From positions 1-25,103 of the forward strand of contig JAYFRE010000155.1 of the NCBI GenBank assembly GCA_034926235.1: a DNA stretch of 25,103 nucleotides, read 5' to 3'. This DNA comes from JAYFRE01 sp034926235 (GTDB lineage: Bacteria; Pseudomonadota; Alphaproteobacteria; Rhodospirillales; Magnetospirillaceae). This document shows, in pieces, positions 8,144 through 15,489 of this stretch. The notes beneath the pieces are model-generated. The model did not search any database, had not been told where the DNA came from, and saw only the letters and a list, made by a program, of their open reading frames with translations. Position 1 is the first letter of the stretch, and each line of letters starts with the position of its first letter. The position numbers were made by a program, and so were the translations under genes.

Positions 8144-9814
8144 TTAGGCATCGGAATACATCCAGGATCGGATGATCGACAACGCCTCCTCGGGATGTTT
8201 TTCGACGATTTCGCTGATTTTGCGGATCGAGGATGCTTTGACGCGGCCCTCGACCTTGTCGATGTCGATCAATTCGTCGACGGTGTCCATCTCCTCGCTC
8301 AGCATGTCCGGGGCCGGTACCGGCGGTGCGCCGCCCGGCCCCAGCAGGGCCGGAGCCATGCCGCCATGGTCGGACAGAAGCCGGCGGCCATCGACGGCGG
8401 CCGGCGAGGCCGACATCGAATCGATGGCGCGGCCGACCAGCGGGCGCAGCACCAGCAGCAGGAACAGAATAGCGACGATCGACAGGCCCAGGCTGGAGGC
8501 GACGCGCTCGATGAAGTCGCGGTCCATGCCGAACAATTGTTCGCCCGCCATGTCGGGTTCGGGCTCGTCATTGCCGACGAAGGGCATGTTGGTGACTTCG
8601 ACCTGATCGCCGCGATTGGGCTCGTAGCCGATGGCGGTGCGCACCAGGGCGTTCAACTGCTCCATCTCCGCCGAATCGCGCGGAATATAGGTCAGCTTCT
8701 TCGTGCCTTCGGCGGGCGGGCCGTAGCGCCCGTCCACCAGGACGGCGGCGGTGATGCGCTTGACCGAGCCCATCTCCTTGATCTGGTTGCGCACGACCTT
8801 GGAGATTTCGTAATTGACGGTTTCCTGGGTGCGGTTCTGCCGGCTTTGGCTGCGCGCGCCCGGCGAATTGGCGCCGGCGTCGGGCAGGTTGCGGCTGACG
8901 CTGATCGAGCTGCTTTCGGCGTCGTTGGTTTCTTCCGCCTCCTCGACCGTCACCTGGGAACGGACGACCTGGCCGTCTGGGTCATAGGTCTCGTTGGTGG
9001 TGGCGACGCGGTCCATGTCCATTTCCACCGAGACTTCGGCCCGGACCCGGCCGACGCCGACGGAACGTTCCAGAAGCTGTTCGATGGTGCGTTGCAGCCG
9101 TTGCTCGGTATTGAGCTTCAGATCCTGGGCGGTCTGGGCCATCACCGTCTGGGGGTCGTCGGTACCCCGCGCCAGCAGTGTGCCGCGGTCGTCGACGATC
9201 GAAATCCGGGACGGTTTCAGCTTGGGCACGGCGGCGGCGACCAGATGCTGCACGGCCTGGACCTGCTGGGGGCTCAGCCGATAATTACCTTCGGTCTTGA
9301 TCACGACCGAGGCCGAGGGTTCCTGCTCGTCGCGGCTGAAGGCTTCGCGCTTGGGCATCACCAGATGCACGCGGACCATCTTGACCTTGTCGATCGAGCG
9401 GATCGTGCGGGCCAGCTCGCCTTCGAGCGCGCGTAAGAGATTGACGTTCTGGACGAAAGAGGTCGATCCCAGCACGTCGCCTTTGTCGAACAGCTCATAG
9501 CCGGTGGACATCGAGCCGCCGCTGGGAAGTTGCTGTTCCGCCATCTTGACGCGCAGTTCCAGCTTGCGGTTGGCCGGAACCCATACCTCGGTGCCGTCGC
9601 GGCGCAGTTCAAAGGGGATCTTCTGGGCTTCCAGCCGGCTGACGATGCCGTTGGCGTCGGCCAGATCGAGCCCGCCATAAAGCAATTCCATCTGCGGCGA
9701 GGACATGCGTGCCACCAGATAGATCATGAAGGCGAGCACGACCACGCCGCCCCCGACGATCGCCATCAGACGCGTGGTGCCGAGATTCTTGAGGGACTGC
9801 AGAAAAGAGTTCAA
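8144..9814 (-). CDS. fliF: FliF, MS-ring protein
   Basis: FliF builds the inner-membrane MS ring on which the basal body assembles. I choose the TTG at 9814, which gives MNSFLQSLKNLGTTRLMAI and 556 residues, because it is preceded by a strong GAGGGTGG ribosome binding site and matches FliF N-termini of related bacteria. An in-frame GTG at 9847 would add 11 residues with a poorer site. The first membrane helix spans about residues 14-36. A YscJ/FliF ring-building domain follows (ELLYGGLDLADANGIVSRLE), then periplasmic repeats. A second membrane helix occurs near the C-terminus (LGLSIVAILFLLLVLRPLV). The FliG-binding tail KISEIVEKHPEEALSIIRSW closes the protein. It is the first gene of the large minus-strand operon. 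Confidence 0.96.
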   Translation of the reverse strand: MNSFLQSLKNLGTTRLMAIVGGGVVVLAFMIYLVARMSSPQMELLYGGLDLADANGIVSRLEAQKIPFELRRDGTEVWVPANRKLELRVKMAEQQLPSGGSMSTGYELFDKGDVLGSTSFVQNVNLLRALEGELARTIRSIDKVKMVRVHLVMPKREAFSRDEQEPSASVVIKTEGNYRLSPQQVQAVQHLVAAAVPKLKPSRISIVDDRGTLLARGTDDPQTVMAQTAQDLKLNTEQRLQRTIEQLLERSVGVGRVRAEVSVEMDMDRVATTNETYDPDGQVVRSQVTVEEAEETNDAESSSISVSRNLPDAGANSPGARSQSRQNRTQETVNYEISKVVRNQIKEMGSVKRITAAVLVDGRYGPPAEGTKKLTYIPRDSAEMEQLNALVRTAIGYEPNRGDQVEVTNMPFVGNDEPEPDMAGEQLFGMDRDFIERVASSLGLSIVAILFLLLVLRPLVGRAIDSMSASPAAVDGRRLLSDHGGMAPALLGPGGAPPVPAPDMLSEEMDTVDELIDIDKVEGRVKASSIRKISEIVEKHPEEALSIIRSWMYSDA

Positions 9815-9870
9815 CGGACCACCCTCGCGCGCGGCTGCCGGCCGCACAATCTGAACCTTGAGAAAGTGAC

Positions 9871-9900
9871 CCTATACCGGGAAAGTGAATCTGACGTTAA
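9871..9900 (-). promoter_or_regulatory. Candidate fliF promoter with CtrA-like box
   Basis: On the minus strand, TTAACG and TATAGG are separated by 18 nt. The upstream half also reads TTAA-N7-TTCA (9886-9900), seven of eight bases of the CtrA consensus TTAA-N7-TTAA. A CtrA box overlapping the -35 region is the arrangement known for Caulobacter fliF. The predicted start of transcription is near 9864. This is a motif inference only. Confidence 0.5.
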
Positions 9901-9904
9901 CAGT

Positions 9905-9919
9905 CGGCAAATTTTGCCG
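9905..9919. promoter_or_regulatory. Perfect 15-bp palindrome, candidate FlbD operator at fliF
   Basis: The plus strand reads CGGCAAATTTTGCCG, a perfect 7-1-7 inverted repeat, placed 5 bp upstream of the CtrA-like box of fliF. Its GGCA...TGCC architecture resembles the ftr elements bound by FlbD. Two related copies lie upstream of sigma-54 promoters at 11675-11689 (13 of 15 identical) and 16800-16814 (12 of 15). At fliF it would suit repression of the operon that encodes FlbD. Confidence 0.55.
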
Positions 9920-9952
9920 CCCCTGCGGAATCAGCGGGTTTTGCACCTGTTT

Positions 9953-11539
9953 TCAAACGCGGATATCAAGTCCGTCCGCGATTCCGCTGGTCAGGGCTTC
10001 GATCGCCGCCTCGATCGGTTCGCTGGGTTCGTCGTCGGGCAAGGCGGCTTCACCGCTATCGCCCCGGGCGGTTCGGGCATCCTGCTGCTCGCCGCGCAAA
10101 TGGAAGGAAAGCGAGCTGGAATCGGCGTCGAGCCCGGCGTCCTTCAGCGCCTGCTGTAAACTGGCGGCGTCGTTCTTCAAAAGCTGGAGCGTTTCGGGTT
10201 TGTCGGCGGTGACGGCAGCCGTCACTTGCCCGCCTTTCATTTCCAGCTTGATGTCCACCTGTCCCATGCTTTCGGGATGCAGACGCACATGGATGCTGTC
10301 CATGCCGCCGGCCAGGCTTTTGCCGATCTGAACGCGGATCTGGTCCACCGGGTTCATCCGCGCGGCGGTGGCGAGTGTGGTGGTGGCTGCAGCCGTACCA
10401 AGCCGTCCGTTGGCGGCGGCAAGGCCGGCCATGGTCGTTCCCTGCGCCGGAGACAGGGCTTGAACCGTCTGGGTCTGCGTGGCAGCGGCGCTTGAAGACG
10501 GCGGTTCGGCAATCGTTTGAACCGGTTGCGCAGCGGCCAGCGCGACTCGGCCTAGATCCGGCTGCTGCTGCTGCGCCTGATTGGTCTGAGATTGGTCCTG
10601 GCCGCCTCTGCCGGCAGCGTTATCCGCATCGCCGCCCGTGGCGGCTTGGCCGCCGCCGGAGACGGCGGCGGCGGGGGCCAGATCGGCGGTCGATTGGGCG
10701 GGGAGCGTGTCGGCGGCGGCGCGCGACGTGTTTTCGGTCCGGATCGCGATCGTACCGGAACCGGCGGCCTGGGCTGCTCCAGCGGCCGGCGTATTTTCCG
10801 GGGCCGCCGTTTTGGGAGCGGATTCTTGCGCTTTCTGAAGCTGCGCCGCCATGTCGTCATCCGCCTCGGGATGGGCGGTTTCGGGCTGGGAGGGGACAGC
10901 CGGCGCGTGCTCTTGGACCGGCTTTGCGCCGCCCGCTGCCGACCCTTGGGTCTGGGGAGCGGCCGGAACCGTTGCCGCCGCAGGCGGTGTGGCAGGGGCC
11001 AGCGCGACGGCGTCGTTCAGCGGCGCGTCGCCGGGCGGTGTATCCTCTCCGCTGCCCGGAAGCAAAGCGGCGTCGTCATCGTGCGAACCTCCACCGGCTG
11101 GTTTGTCCTGAGCCGGCGCGGTTGGCCCGGAAAGGGCGCTGTTGGCCGACGATGCGGTCCCGCCGCCGTTGCTTGTGGATGCGGTCCTGTCCGCGCTGGA
11201 CGTCGTCGTCATGCTGCGGGATGGGGCCGAGGTCGAGGCGCGGTCGGATGAGGTGGAAATGGTAGAGGTCTGGACGCTGCGCGACGCGGGGGCGGACGCC
11301 CAGGAAGACGCCGCCTGGGACTGGGCGGGATGATTGCTGGGGCCGGTTGTCCGGGATGAAGACGACGCCAGGGTCGATCGGGCCATGGCCTTTTCCAGCG
11401 CGGCGTTGGCTTGGCCGGTCATGGACAGACGGGGAAACGCGCCTTGCAGCAGAGCGGCAAAGCCGGTTTCCCCCGTTTCCGAACTGGTGGCGGAAGCAGG
11501 TGTGGGCGAGGTTGGGGAAGAAACGGCGCTGACGTCCAT
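9953..11539 (-). CDS. fliK: FliK, flagellar hook-length control protein
   Basis: A 528-residue secreted molecular ruler. Most of the protein is low-complexity Ala/Ser/Thr/Pro/Gln sequence, as usual for FliK in high-GC alphaproteobacteria. The C-terminal Flg_hook domain is clear at about residues 395-495: DQIRVQIGKSLAGGMDSI, then IHVRLHPESMGQVDIKLEM and KNDAASLQQALKDAGLDADS. This domain contacts FlhB to switch export specificity when the hook is complete. I use the ATG at 11539 with AGGA just upstream; an in-frame TTG at 11551 would add four residues but has a purine stretch too close. It is preceded by a sigma-54 promoter and followed by the fliF promoter, so it is probably its own transcription unit. 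Confidence 0.92.
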   Translation of the reverse strand: MDVSAVSSPTSPTPASATSSETGETGFAALLQGAFPRLSMTGQANAALEKAMARSTLASSSSRTTGPSNHPAQSQAASSWASAPASRSVQTSTISTSSDRASTSAPSRSMTTTSSADRTASTSNGGGTASSANSALSGPTAPAQDKPAGGGSHDDDAALLPGSGEDTPPGDAPLNDAVALAPATPPAAATVPAAPQTQGSAAGGAKPVQEHAPAVPSQPETAHPEADDDMAAQLQKAQESAPKTAAPENTPAAGAAQAAGSGTIAIRTENTSRAAADTLPAQSTADLAPAAAVSGGGQAATGGDADNAAGRGGQDQSQTNQAQQQQPDLGRVALAAAQPVQTIAEPPSSSAAATQTQTVQALSPAQGTTMAGLAAANGRLGTAAATTTLATAARMNPVDQIRVQIGKSLAGGMDSIHVRLHPESMGQVDIKLEMKGGQVTAAVTADKPETLQLLKNDAASLQQALKDAGLDADSSSLSFHLRGEQQDARTARGDSGEAALPDDEPSEPIEAAIEALTSGIADGLDIRV

Positions 11540-11582
11540 GGTCCTGTTCAATCCCTGCCGGCCGAAAAGATTTCAAAATAAG

Positions 11583-11600
11583 AAGCAAGAACAGTGCCAA
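11583..11600 (-). promoter_or_regulatory. Sigma-54 promoter of fliK
   Basis: The minus strand reads TTGGCACTGTTCTTGCTT, an essentially perfect match to TGGCAC-N5-TTGCW with GG and GC separated by exactly 10 bases. The transcription start is expected near 11573, giving a leader of about 35 nt to the fliK ATG. The FlbD activator is encoded in the same cluster. Confidence 0.85.
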
Positions 11601-11605
11601 TAAAT

Positions 11606-11637
11606 AGGGCCTTGTTTCGCATGATGTTAGCGGCCCT
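11606..11637 (-). terminator. Weak terminator-like hairpin after flgK-like gene
   Basis: On the minus strand AGGGCC pairs with GGCCCT over a 20-nt loop, with four A's before the stem and ATTTATT after it. The position, between the end of the flgI-flgK operon and the fliK promoter, suits a terminator. The 6-bp stem and long loop make it weak. Confidence 0.35.
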
Positions 11638-11674
11638 TTTGTGCCCAGATCGGCGGTTCTTGCCCAGGGTGAGG

Positions 11675-11689
11675 GGGCATAATTTGCCG
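11675..11689. promoter_or_regulatory. Candidate FlbD (ftr-like) enhancer upstream of fliK
   Basis: The plus strand reads GGGCATAATTTGCCG, differing from the fliF palindrome at two of 15 positions. Its centre is 84 bp upstream of the -24 GG of the fliK sigma-54 promoter, a typical enhancer distance. It lies between the flgK-like stop codon and the promoter. Confidence 0.55.
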
Positions 11690-11692
11690 AGC

Positions 11693-14422
11693 TTACGCCG
11701 CCAGTCCTTCGATCAGCCGCGTCATCGAAGCGATGACGCGCGCACAATCCTGATGCGCCTGGCGATATTGGCCCAGGGTGCGGATTTCGTCGTCGATATC
11801 GATCAGGGGTAGCCCGTTCTTTTGTGCGGACAGGCCGTCCAGCAGGCTTTGACGGAAAATGACCTGCCCCTGGCTGGCGGCGGCTTCGGCGGCGATGGCG
11901 GCGATGATCGCCGCCGCGTAGTCGTCCAGCCTTTGCGCCATGCGCGGCAGTCCCCCGGCGGCGGCGATGTTGAGGGGGGCGGCAAGCATTTCGGCGGCGG
12001 CGGCGATGGTGCCGGCGTCGTCGAACGGCGAACCGCCATCGGCGGGGTTGAGCGCCAGCGCCATGGCGGTGCCCGGAATCGCGGTCGAGGCGAAAACGCC
12101 GGTCGGGGCCTTGGCGTCGAAAGCGTCCGAAGGTTCGGCAACGAACAGATCGTTCAAGCCCAGATAATTGGCCAATCCGGGTACGATCCGCGACGGGGCG
12201 GGAATAAGCCGCAGCGAGTCTCTGGGATTGAGGGCGAAATCGAGCTGCCCCGGTTCCATTCCGACGGCGCTGCCCTGGAACAGAAGCGCTCCGCCGGTTC
12301 TGGCGGCGATTTCCAGCCAGGACAGCGCGCCGGCTTTTCGGACATGGGCGGTGATGCCGGCGTCGGCGAGCGGGCGGGAGGGGGTGTTGACCGCCTCGGC
12401 GATGGCGTTCAGATCCATTCCTTCCCCAATGTCGATCCGCCCGATCTCGCGACCGTCCGCGCCGGCGATGACCAAGGTTCCGGCCCGGGCGGCGAAATCG
12501 CCGTTCAGGACCGGCTGAGAGCAGAAACCGTCATCGGCCCCGTCGAGCGTGGCCGAAGCGGGGGCGGGCAGGACGAGCTTGAGCGCCACGCGCCCATTAT
12601 TTTCAGACAAAGCGGCGTTCAGCGAATCGATGATCCCGGCTTCGCCGATCCGTCGCGCCAGGGTCAGGACGTCCCAGGCGGGATCGAGCGTCACGGCGCC
12701 GGATGCGCCGGAATCGCCCACGAAGCTCAAGGCCCCTTTCAAACCCAGCGGCACGCCGCGTTCGACGGTGCGGCTGGTGAAAACGCTGCCTTTGTGCGGC
12801 GCGCTGATGGAAACGGCGACATCTTCCGAAGCGGCGCTCGGATCGGGGCGCAGATCGAGCGTTGCCGCGAGTTTTCCGCCGTCTCGGTCGGGTTCGGCGA
12901 TAAGGTCGAGTCCGCGCTGGCTCGTCACCCTGATGGCGAGGTTCTTTCCCGCTGGAACCGTTGACGCTTCGATGCCGTCGATGGCACTGAGGCGTCCCGC
13001 GACGGCCTGGATGTCGTCGGTGGGCAGGATTGGCGCGGGGCATTCAAACCGGGCCCCCGATGAGTCGGAAAAAGCGACCCGTCCGGCCAGCCCCAACGCC
13101 TTGCCAGCCGGTGCGGTAAGTGTGGAAACCAGGGTGACGCTGCGTTGATCGTGAAAAGCGAGCGCCAGCCCCTGGTCGAGACGGACCGAAAAACGACCCT
13201 TTTCGTCAAGGCGGACATAAGGAGAGCCGCTTTTGCCGATCACATCGCGCAGCCAGCTATCCAGGGCGGAAACGATTTCACCGGCGGTCCAGCCCGACGC
13301 GCCGGAGTCGGCGGCGCGATGGCGTTTCATCAGCGTGCCGAAAGCGGCGGCCGCACGGATGCTTTTGTCGGCATTCAGCACCTGGATCACGCAATCGCCG
13401 CCGGTAAGGGTGATGCGTTCGCCGCCCATGGCGGGAAAGGAACGGCTGCCGGTATAAATCCCGCGCGCGCCGCTCGTTCCAAGAGCGCGGTTGCCGATCT
13501 GATTCAGGCGCGCTTGCAGGGTCTGGGCCAGCGTGTCGATTTGGGCTTGCAGGTTGGGCAGAATCGCGTCGCGGACCTTGAGCAAGGCGCCGATGCGCCC
13601 CGCGCTGATGTCCTTGCCGATATCGATTCCCTGCGCGGTGACGCCCGACAGGACGCCTTGTTCGAGACTGGCGCCGGGAAGGGGCGGCGTCGGCGATGCG
13701 GGTGCGCACAGATGGGGTGCTGCGGGACCGATAAGCGGCGTGCCTTTGCAGGTGACCAGGACCAGCGCCCCGTCGCCCCGGGAAAAAAAGGCGAAGTCGA
13801 GGAAGGGGGCCAAATCCTGCACGAGCCGGCCTCGTTCCGCTTCCAGGGCAGGCGTCGGTTTGCCGGCGGTCTGAGCCAGGGAAATGCGGCTGTTCAGCTC
13901 ACCGATGCGCTGCACCAGGCTGTCGGCCTGGGTCACGGCGTCGGCGAGCTGACGGTCGGCTTTGGTGCGCAAGGACTGGATGTGCAAGGACAGATCGCGA
14001 AAGCGGCGGACCGTGGTCTGGGCGGCCTCGGTCACGCTTTCCGGGCCCGAGGCGGGATTGGCGGCCAATGCGGCGAAAGCCGTTGTCATCGCGTTCAAGG
14101 CGGCGGCGATCGTCTTTTTGTCGCCGGGACGGCCCAGGACCGTTTCCAGTTCGGCGTGGAAGCGGCCGGCGACACTCAGCCCATGCAGGATGCCGCTGCT
14201 TTCCCGGATAACGGCGTCCAGTCCGGCAACGACATCTTCTTTGAGAGAATCGATCTCGAAGCCGTCATCGAACAGACGGATTTGCGGCCCCAGCTGCGCC
14301 GTCGCCGCGGCCATCCGCCGGCTGCGCTGCGCTCTGTCGACCGCTCCTGCCGGCGTGGGAAACGCCTTTGGAGTCGAGAGCGCTCCGGTTAAGACTGTCG
14401 AGACGTCGTTGGAAACCAGCAT
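11693..14422 (-). CDS. flgK: FlgK-like hook-filament junction protein (HAP1), atypical
   Basis: A 909-residue secreted hook-associated protein, larger than most FlgK. FlgK-like features are the helical region AGRFHAELETVLGRPGD with LNAMTTAFAALAANPASG (about 85-130), the long helix QADSLVQRIGELNSRISLAQ, and the C-terminal D0 helix ending IDIDDEIRTLGQYRQAHQDC and ARVIASMTRLIEGLAA. In between are about 500 residues of beta-rich variable domains. The usual N-terminal D0 signature (a helix ending NNIANANTPGYSR) is missing: the protein starts MLVSNDVSTVLTGALSTPKA, and the flgN-like gene ends only 37 nt upstream, leaving no room for a lost N-terminus. It could be a diverged FlgK paralogue. It lies directly downstream of an FlgN-type chaperone, as expected. 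Confidence 0.75.
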   Translation of the reverse strand: MLVSNDVSTVLTGALSTPKAFPTPAGAVDRAQRSRRMAAATAQLGPQIRLFDDGFEIDSLKEDVVAGLDAVIRESSGILHGLSVAGRFHAELETVLGRPGDKKTIAAALNAMTTAFAALAANPASGPESVTEAAQTTVRRFRDLSLHIQSLRTKADRQLADAVTQADSLVQRIGELNSRISLAQTAGKPTPALEAERGRLVQDLAPFLDFAFFSRGDGALVLVTCKGTPLIGPAAPHLCAPASPTPPLPGASLEQGVLSGVTAQGIDIGKDISAGRIGALLKVRDAILPNLQAQIDTLAQTLQARLNQIGNRALGTSGARGIYTGSRSFPAMGGERITLTGGDCVIQVLNADKSIRAAAAFGTLMKRHRAADSGASGWTAGEIVSALDSWLRDVIGKSGSPYVRLDEKGRFSVRLDQGLALAFHDQRSVTLVSTLTAPAGKALGLAGRVAFSDSSGARFECPAPILPTDDIQAVAGRLSAIDGIEASTVPAGKNLAIRVTSQRGLDLIAEPDRDGGKLAATLDLRPDPSAASEDVAVSISAPHKGSVFTSRTVERGVPLGLKGALSFVGDSGASGAVTLDPAWDVLTLARRIGEAGIIDSLNAALSENNGRVALKLVLPAPASATLDGADDGFCSQPVLNGDFAARAGTLVIAGADGREIGRIDIGEGMDLNAIAEAVNTPSRPLADAGITAHVRKAGALSWLEIAARTGGALLFQGSAVGMEPGQLDFALNPRDSLRLIPAPSRIVPGLANYLGLNDLFVAEPSDAFDAKAPTGVFASTAIPGTAMALALNPADGGSPFDDAGTIAAAAEMLAAPLNIAAAGGLPRMAQRLDDYAAAIIAAIAAEAAASQGQVIFRQSLLDGLSAQKNGLPLIDIDDEIRTLGQYRQAHQDCARVIASMTRLIEGLAA

Positions 14423-14459
14423 CGGACGGTTCTACCCAGGTCGTTGAGCAAAGGCCGGA

Positions 14460-15131
14460 TCAAATGGTGCGGTTGATCGCTATGGCTCCACCTTGCGCGC
14501 CGTAGGTTTCGCGGATGTCTCCCTTACCCGAATAGCCGACTTCCTTGCGCAGGCTTCGCCGCGCCGCGCCGTTGACCGCTTCGATCACATGTTCGATCGC
14601 GGTCATGTTGGCTTTCAGGAGCAGGGCGTTTTCCTTGGCGCGTTCCTCCAGACCGTGCGCCAGAGCGGTCGCCTTGGCGCGCTGTTCGGCCGATAGCGTC
14701 TTGCGCCCCGCCTCGTCGGCGAGCAGAGCGCGCAAGCGTTCCTGGTAAAGCTGCGTCGCAGCGACCTTGCGGTCCAGCAGGGCGGTGACGCCCTTGGCGT
14801 CGCCGGTGCGCAAGAGGGCGTTCTCTTCCGTCAGGATGGCGTCGTAAAGATCGATCGCTTCGACCATGGCCGCAAGGCTGGGTGGCAACCCTGCCAGCGA
14901 TGCCGCCGGACGATGGGATGAGGGCGGAGCCGCCTTGACCGGGGGCGCGGCCGGAGCCGGGGCGGCGGCCTTTGCCGGGGGGGCGGGGGGCATGCCGATG
15001 GAGGATGTCTTTGCAGGGAGCGGGGGCATCGCGGCGGGGGCAGCCTTCGTGACCGGAACGGACGGCGCGCCAGCCGAAGATGCGTGCTTTTGCGGCGGTT
15101 TGGGCAGCGAGGATGTCGGTGAATGCGCCAT
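14460..15131 (-). CDS. flgN: FlgN-like chaperone with Pro/Ala-rich N-terminal extension
   Basis: A 223-residue protein whose residues about 85-190 are an all-helical FlgN-type domain: MVEAIDLYDAILTEENALLR, then VTALLDRKVAATQLYQERLR and LEERAKENALLLKANMTAIE. FlgN chaperones bind FlgK and FlgL in the cytosol and pilot them to FlhA. The first 80 residues are low-complexity Pro/Ala/Ser (PPAPPAKAAAPAPAAPPVKA), which is unusual for FlgN and is probably disordered. The C-terminus ends with a Gly/Tyr-containing tail (GYSGKGDIRETYGAQGG). It begins one nucleotide after flgJ and is followed by the flgK-like gene, the classic chaperone-substrate pairing. Family membership is by pattern and context. Confidence 0.75.
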   Translation of the reverse strand: MAHSPTSSLPKPPQKHASSAGAPSVPVTKAAPAAMPPLPAKTSSIGMPPAPPAKAAAPAPAAPPVKAAPPSSHRPAASLAGLPPSLAAMVEAIDLYDAILTEENALLRTGDAKGVTALLDRKVAATQLYQERLRALLADEAGRKTLSAEQRAKATALAHGLEERAKENALLLKANMTAIEHVIEAVNGAARRSLRKEVGYSGKGDIRETYGAQGGAIAINRTI

Positions 15132-15132
15132 G

Positions 15133-15489
15133 TCAGGCCTTCTCCTGCTGTGCGATAAGGGTGCGCATGACGGAATCGGCGATACCGATTCCGCCCTTCT
15201 TGACGGTCATCTTGGCGTATTCGTCCACCAGCAGGGAACGGAACATCTCTTCGCCCTGACCGCCGCCGAACAGGCTGTCGCTGTTCAGTCCGGAAAACAT
15301 GTGGCCAAACATCTGTGAGATGAATACCGCCTCGAATTTTTCGGCGGCTGCGCGCGTCGCGGCTTCGCTCGCCGCCCCGCGTCCCCCGGCCGCTCCGCGT
15401 CCCCCGGCCGCTAGCGCGGCTTGGGCCCGGCCCTGGGCCATGCCGGTCTGGGCGGAAAAAGCGTTGGCAGCGAATGCGTCGATGCCCAT
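15133..15489 (-). CDS. flgJ: FlgJ-type rod-binding protein without muramidase domain
   Basis: A 118-residue protein consisting only of the FlgJ N-terminal rod-binding domain, as is usual in alphaproteobacteria where the peptidoglycan hydrolase half is absent or separate. The signature is AAEKFEAVFISQMFGHMF followed by GGGQGEEMFRSLLVDEYAKM and GGIGIADSVMRTLI. It caps or scaffolds the growing rod in the periplasm. The ATG at 15489 overlaps the flgI stop by one base (TGATG); a GTG one codon upstream is also possible. An 18-bp perfect tandem duplication encodes the linker GGRGAAGGRGAA. Confidence 0.9.
   Translation of the reverse strand: MGIDAFAANAFSAQTGMAQGRAQAALAAGGRGAAGGRGAASEAATRAAAEKFEAVFISQMFGHMFSGLNSDSLFGGGQGEEMFRSLLVDEYAKMTVKKGGIGIADSVMRTLIAQQEKA
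15377..15412. repeat. Two perfect 18-bp tandem repeats inside flgJ
   Basis: The unit CCGCGTCCCCCGGCCGCT occurs twice back to back (15377-15394 and 15395-15412) with no mismatch. It encodes a duplicated six-residue Gly/Arg/Ala segment in the flexible part of FlgJ. It is probably a recent slippage event that keeps the frame. Confidence 0.85.

Noticed and set aside
8021..9436. 471-codon plus-strand open frame
   Set aside because: Antisense to fliF and fliG; no domain or ribosome binding site, with typical shadow composition.
9911..9930. Sigma-54 promoter overlapping the fliF palindrome
   Set aside because: GG and GC elements on the minus strand are separated by 11 rather than 10 bases; the CtrA/sigma-70-like reading is better.
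15377..15412. Tandem repeat as part of a CRISPR or mobile element
   Set aside because: Only two adjacent 18-bp units inside a coding frame, with no spacers, so it is simple slippage. No CRISPR, insertion sequence, tRNA or rRNA was seen anywhere in the window.
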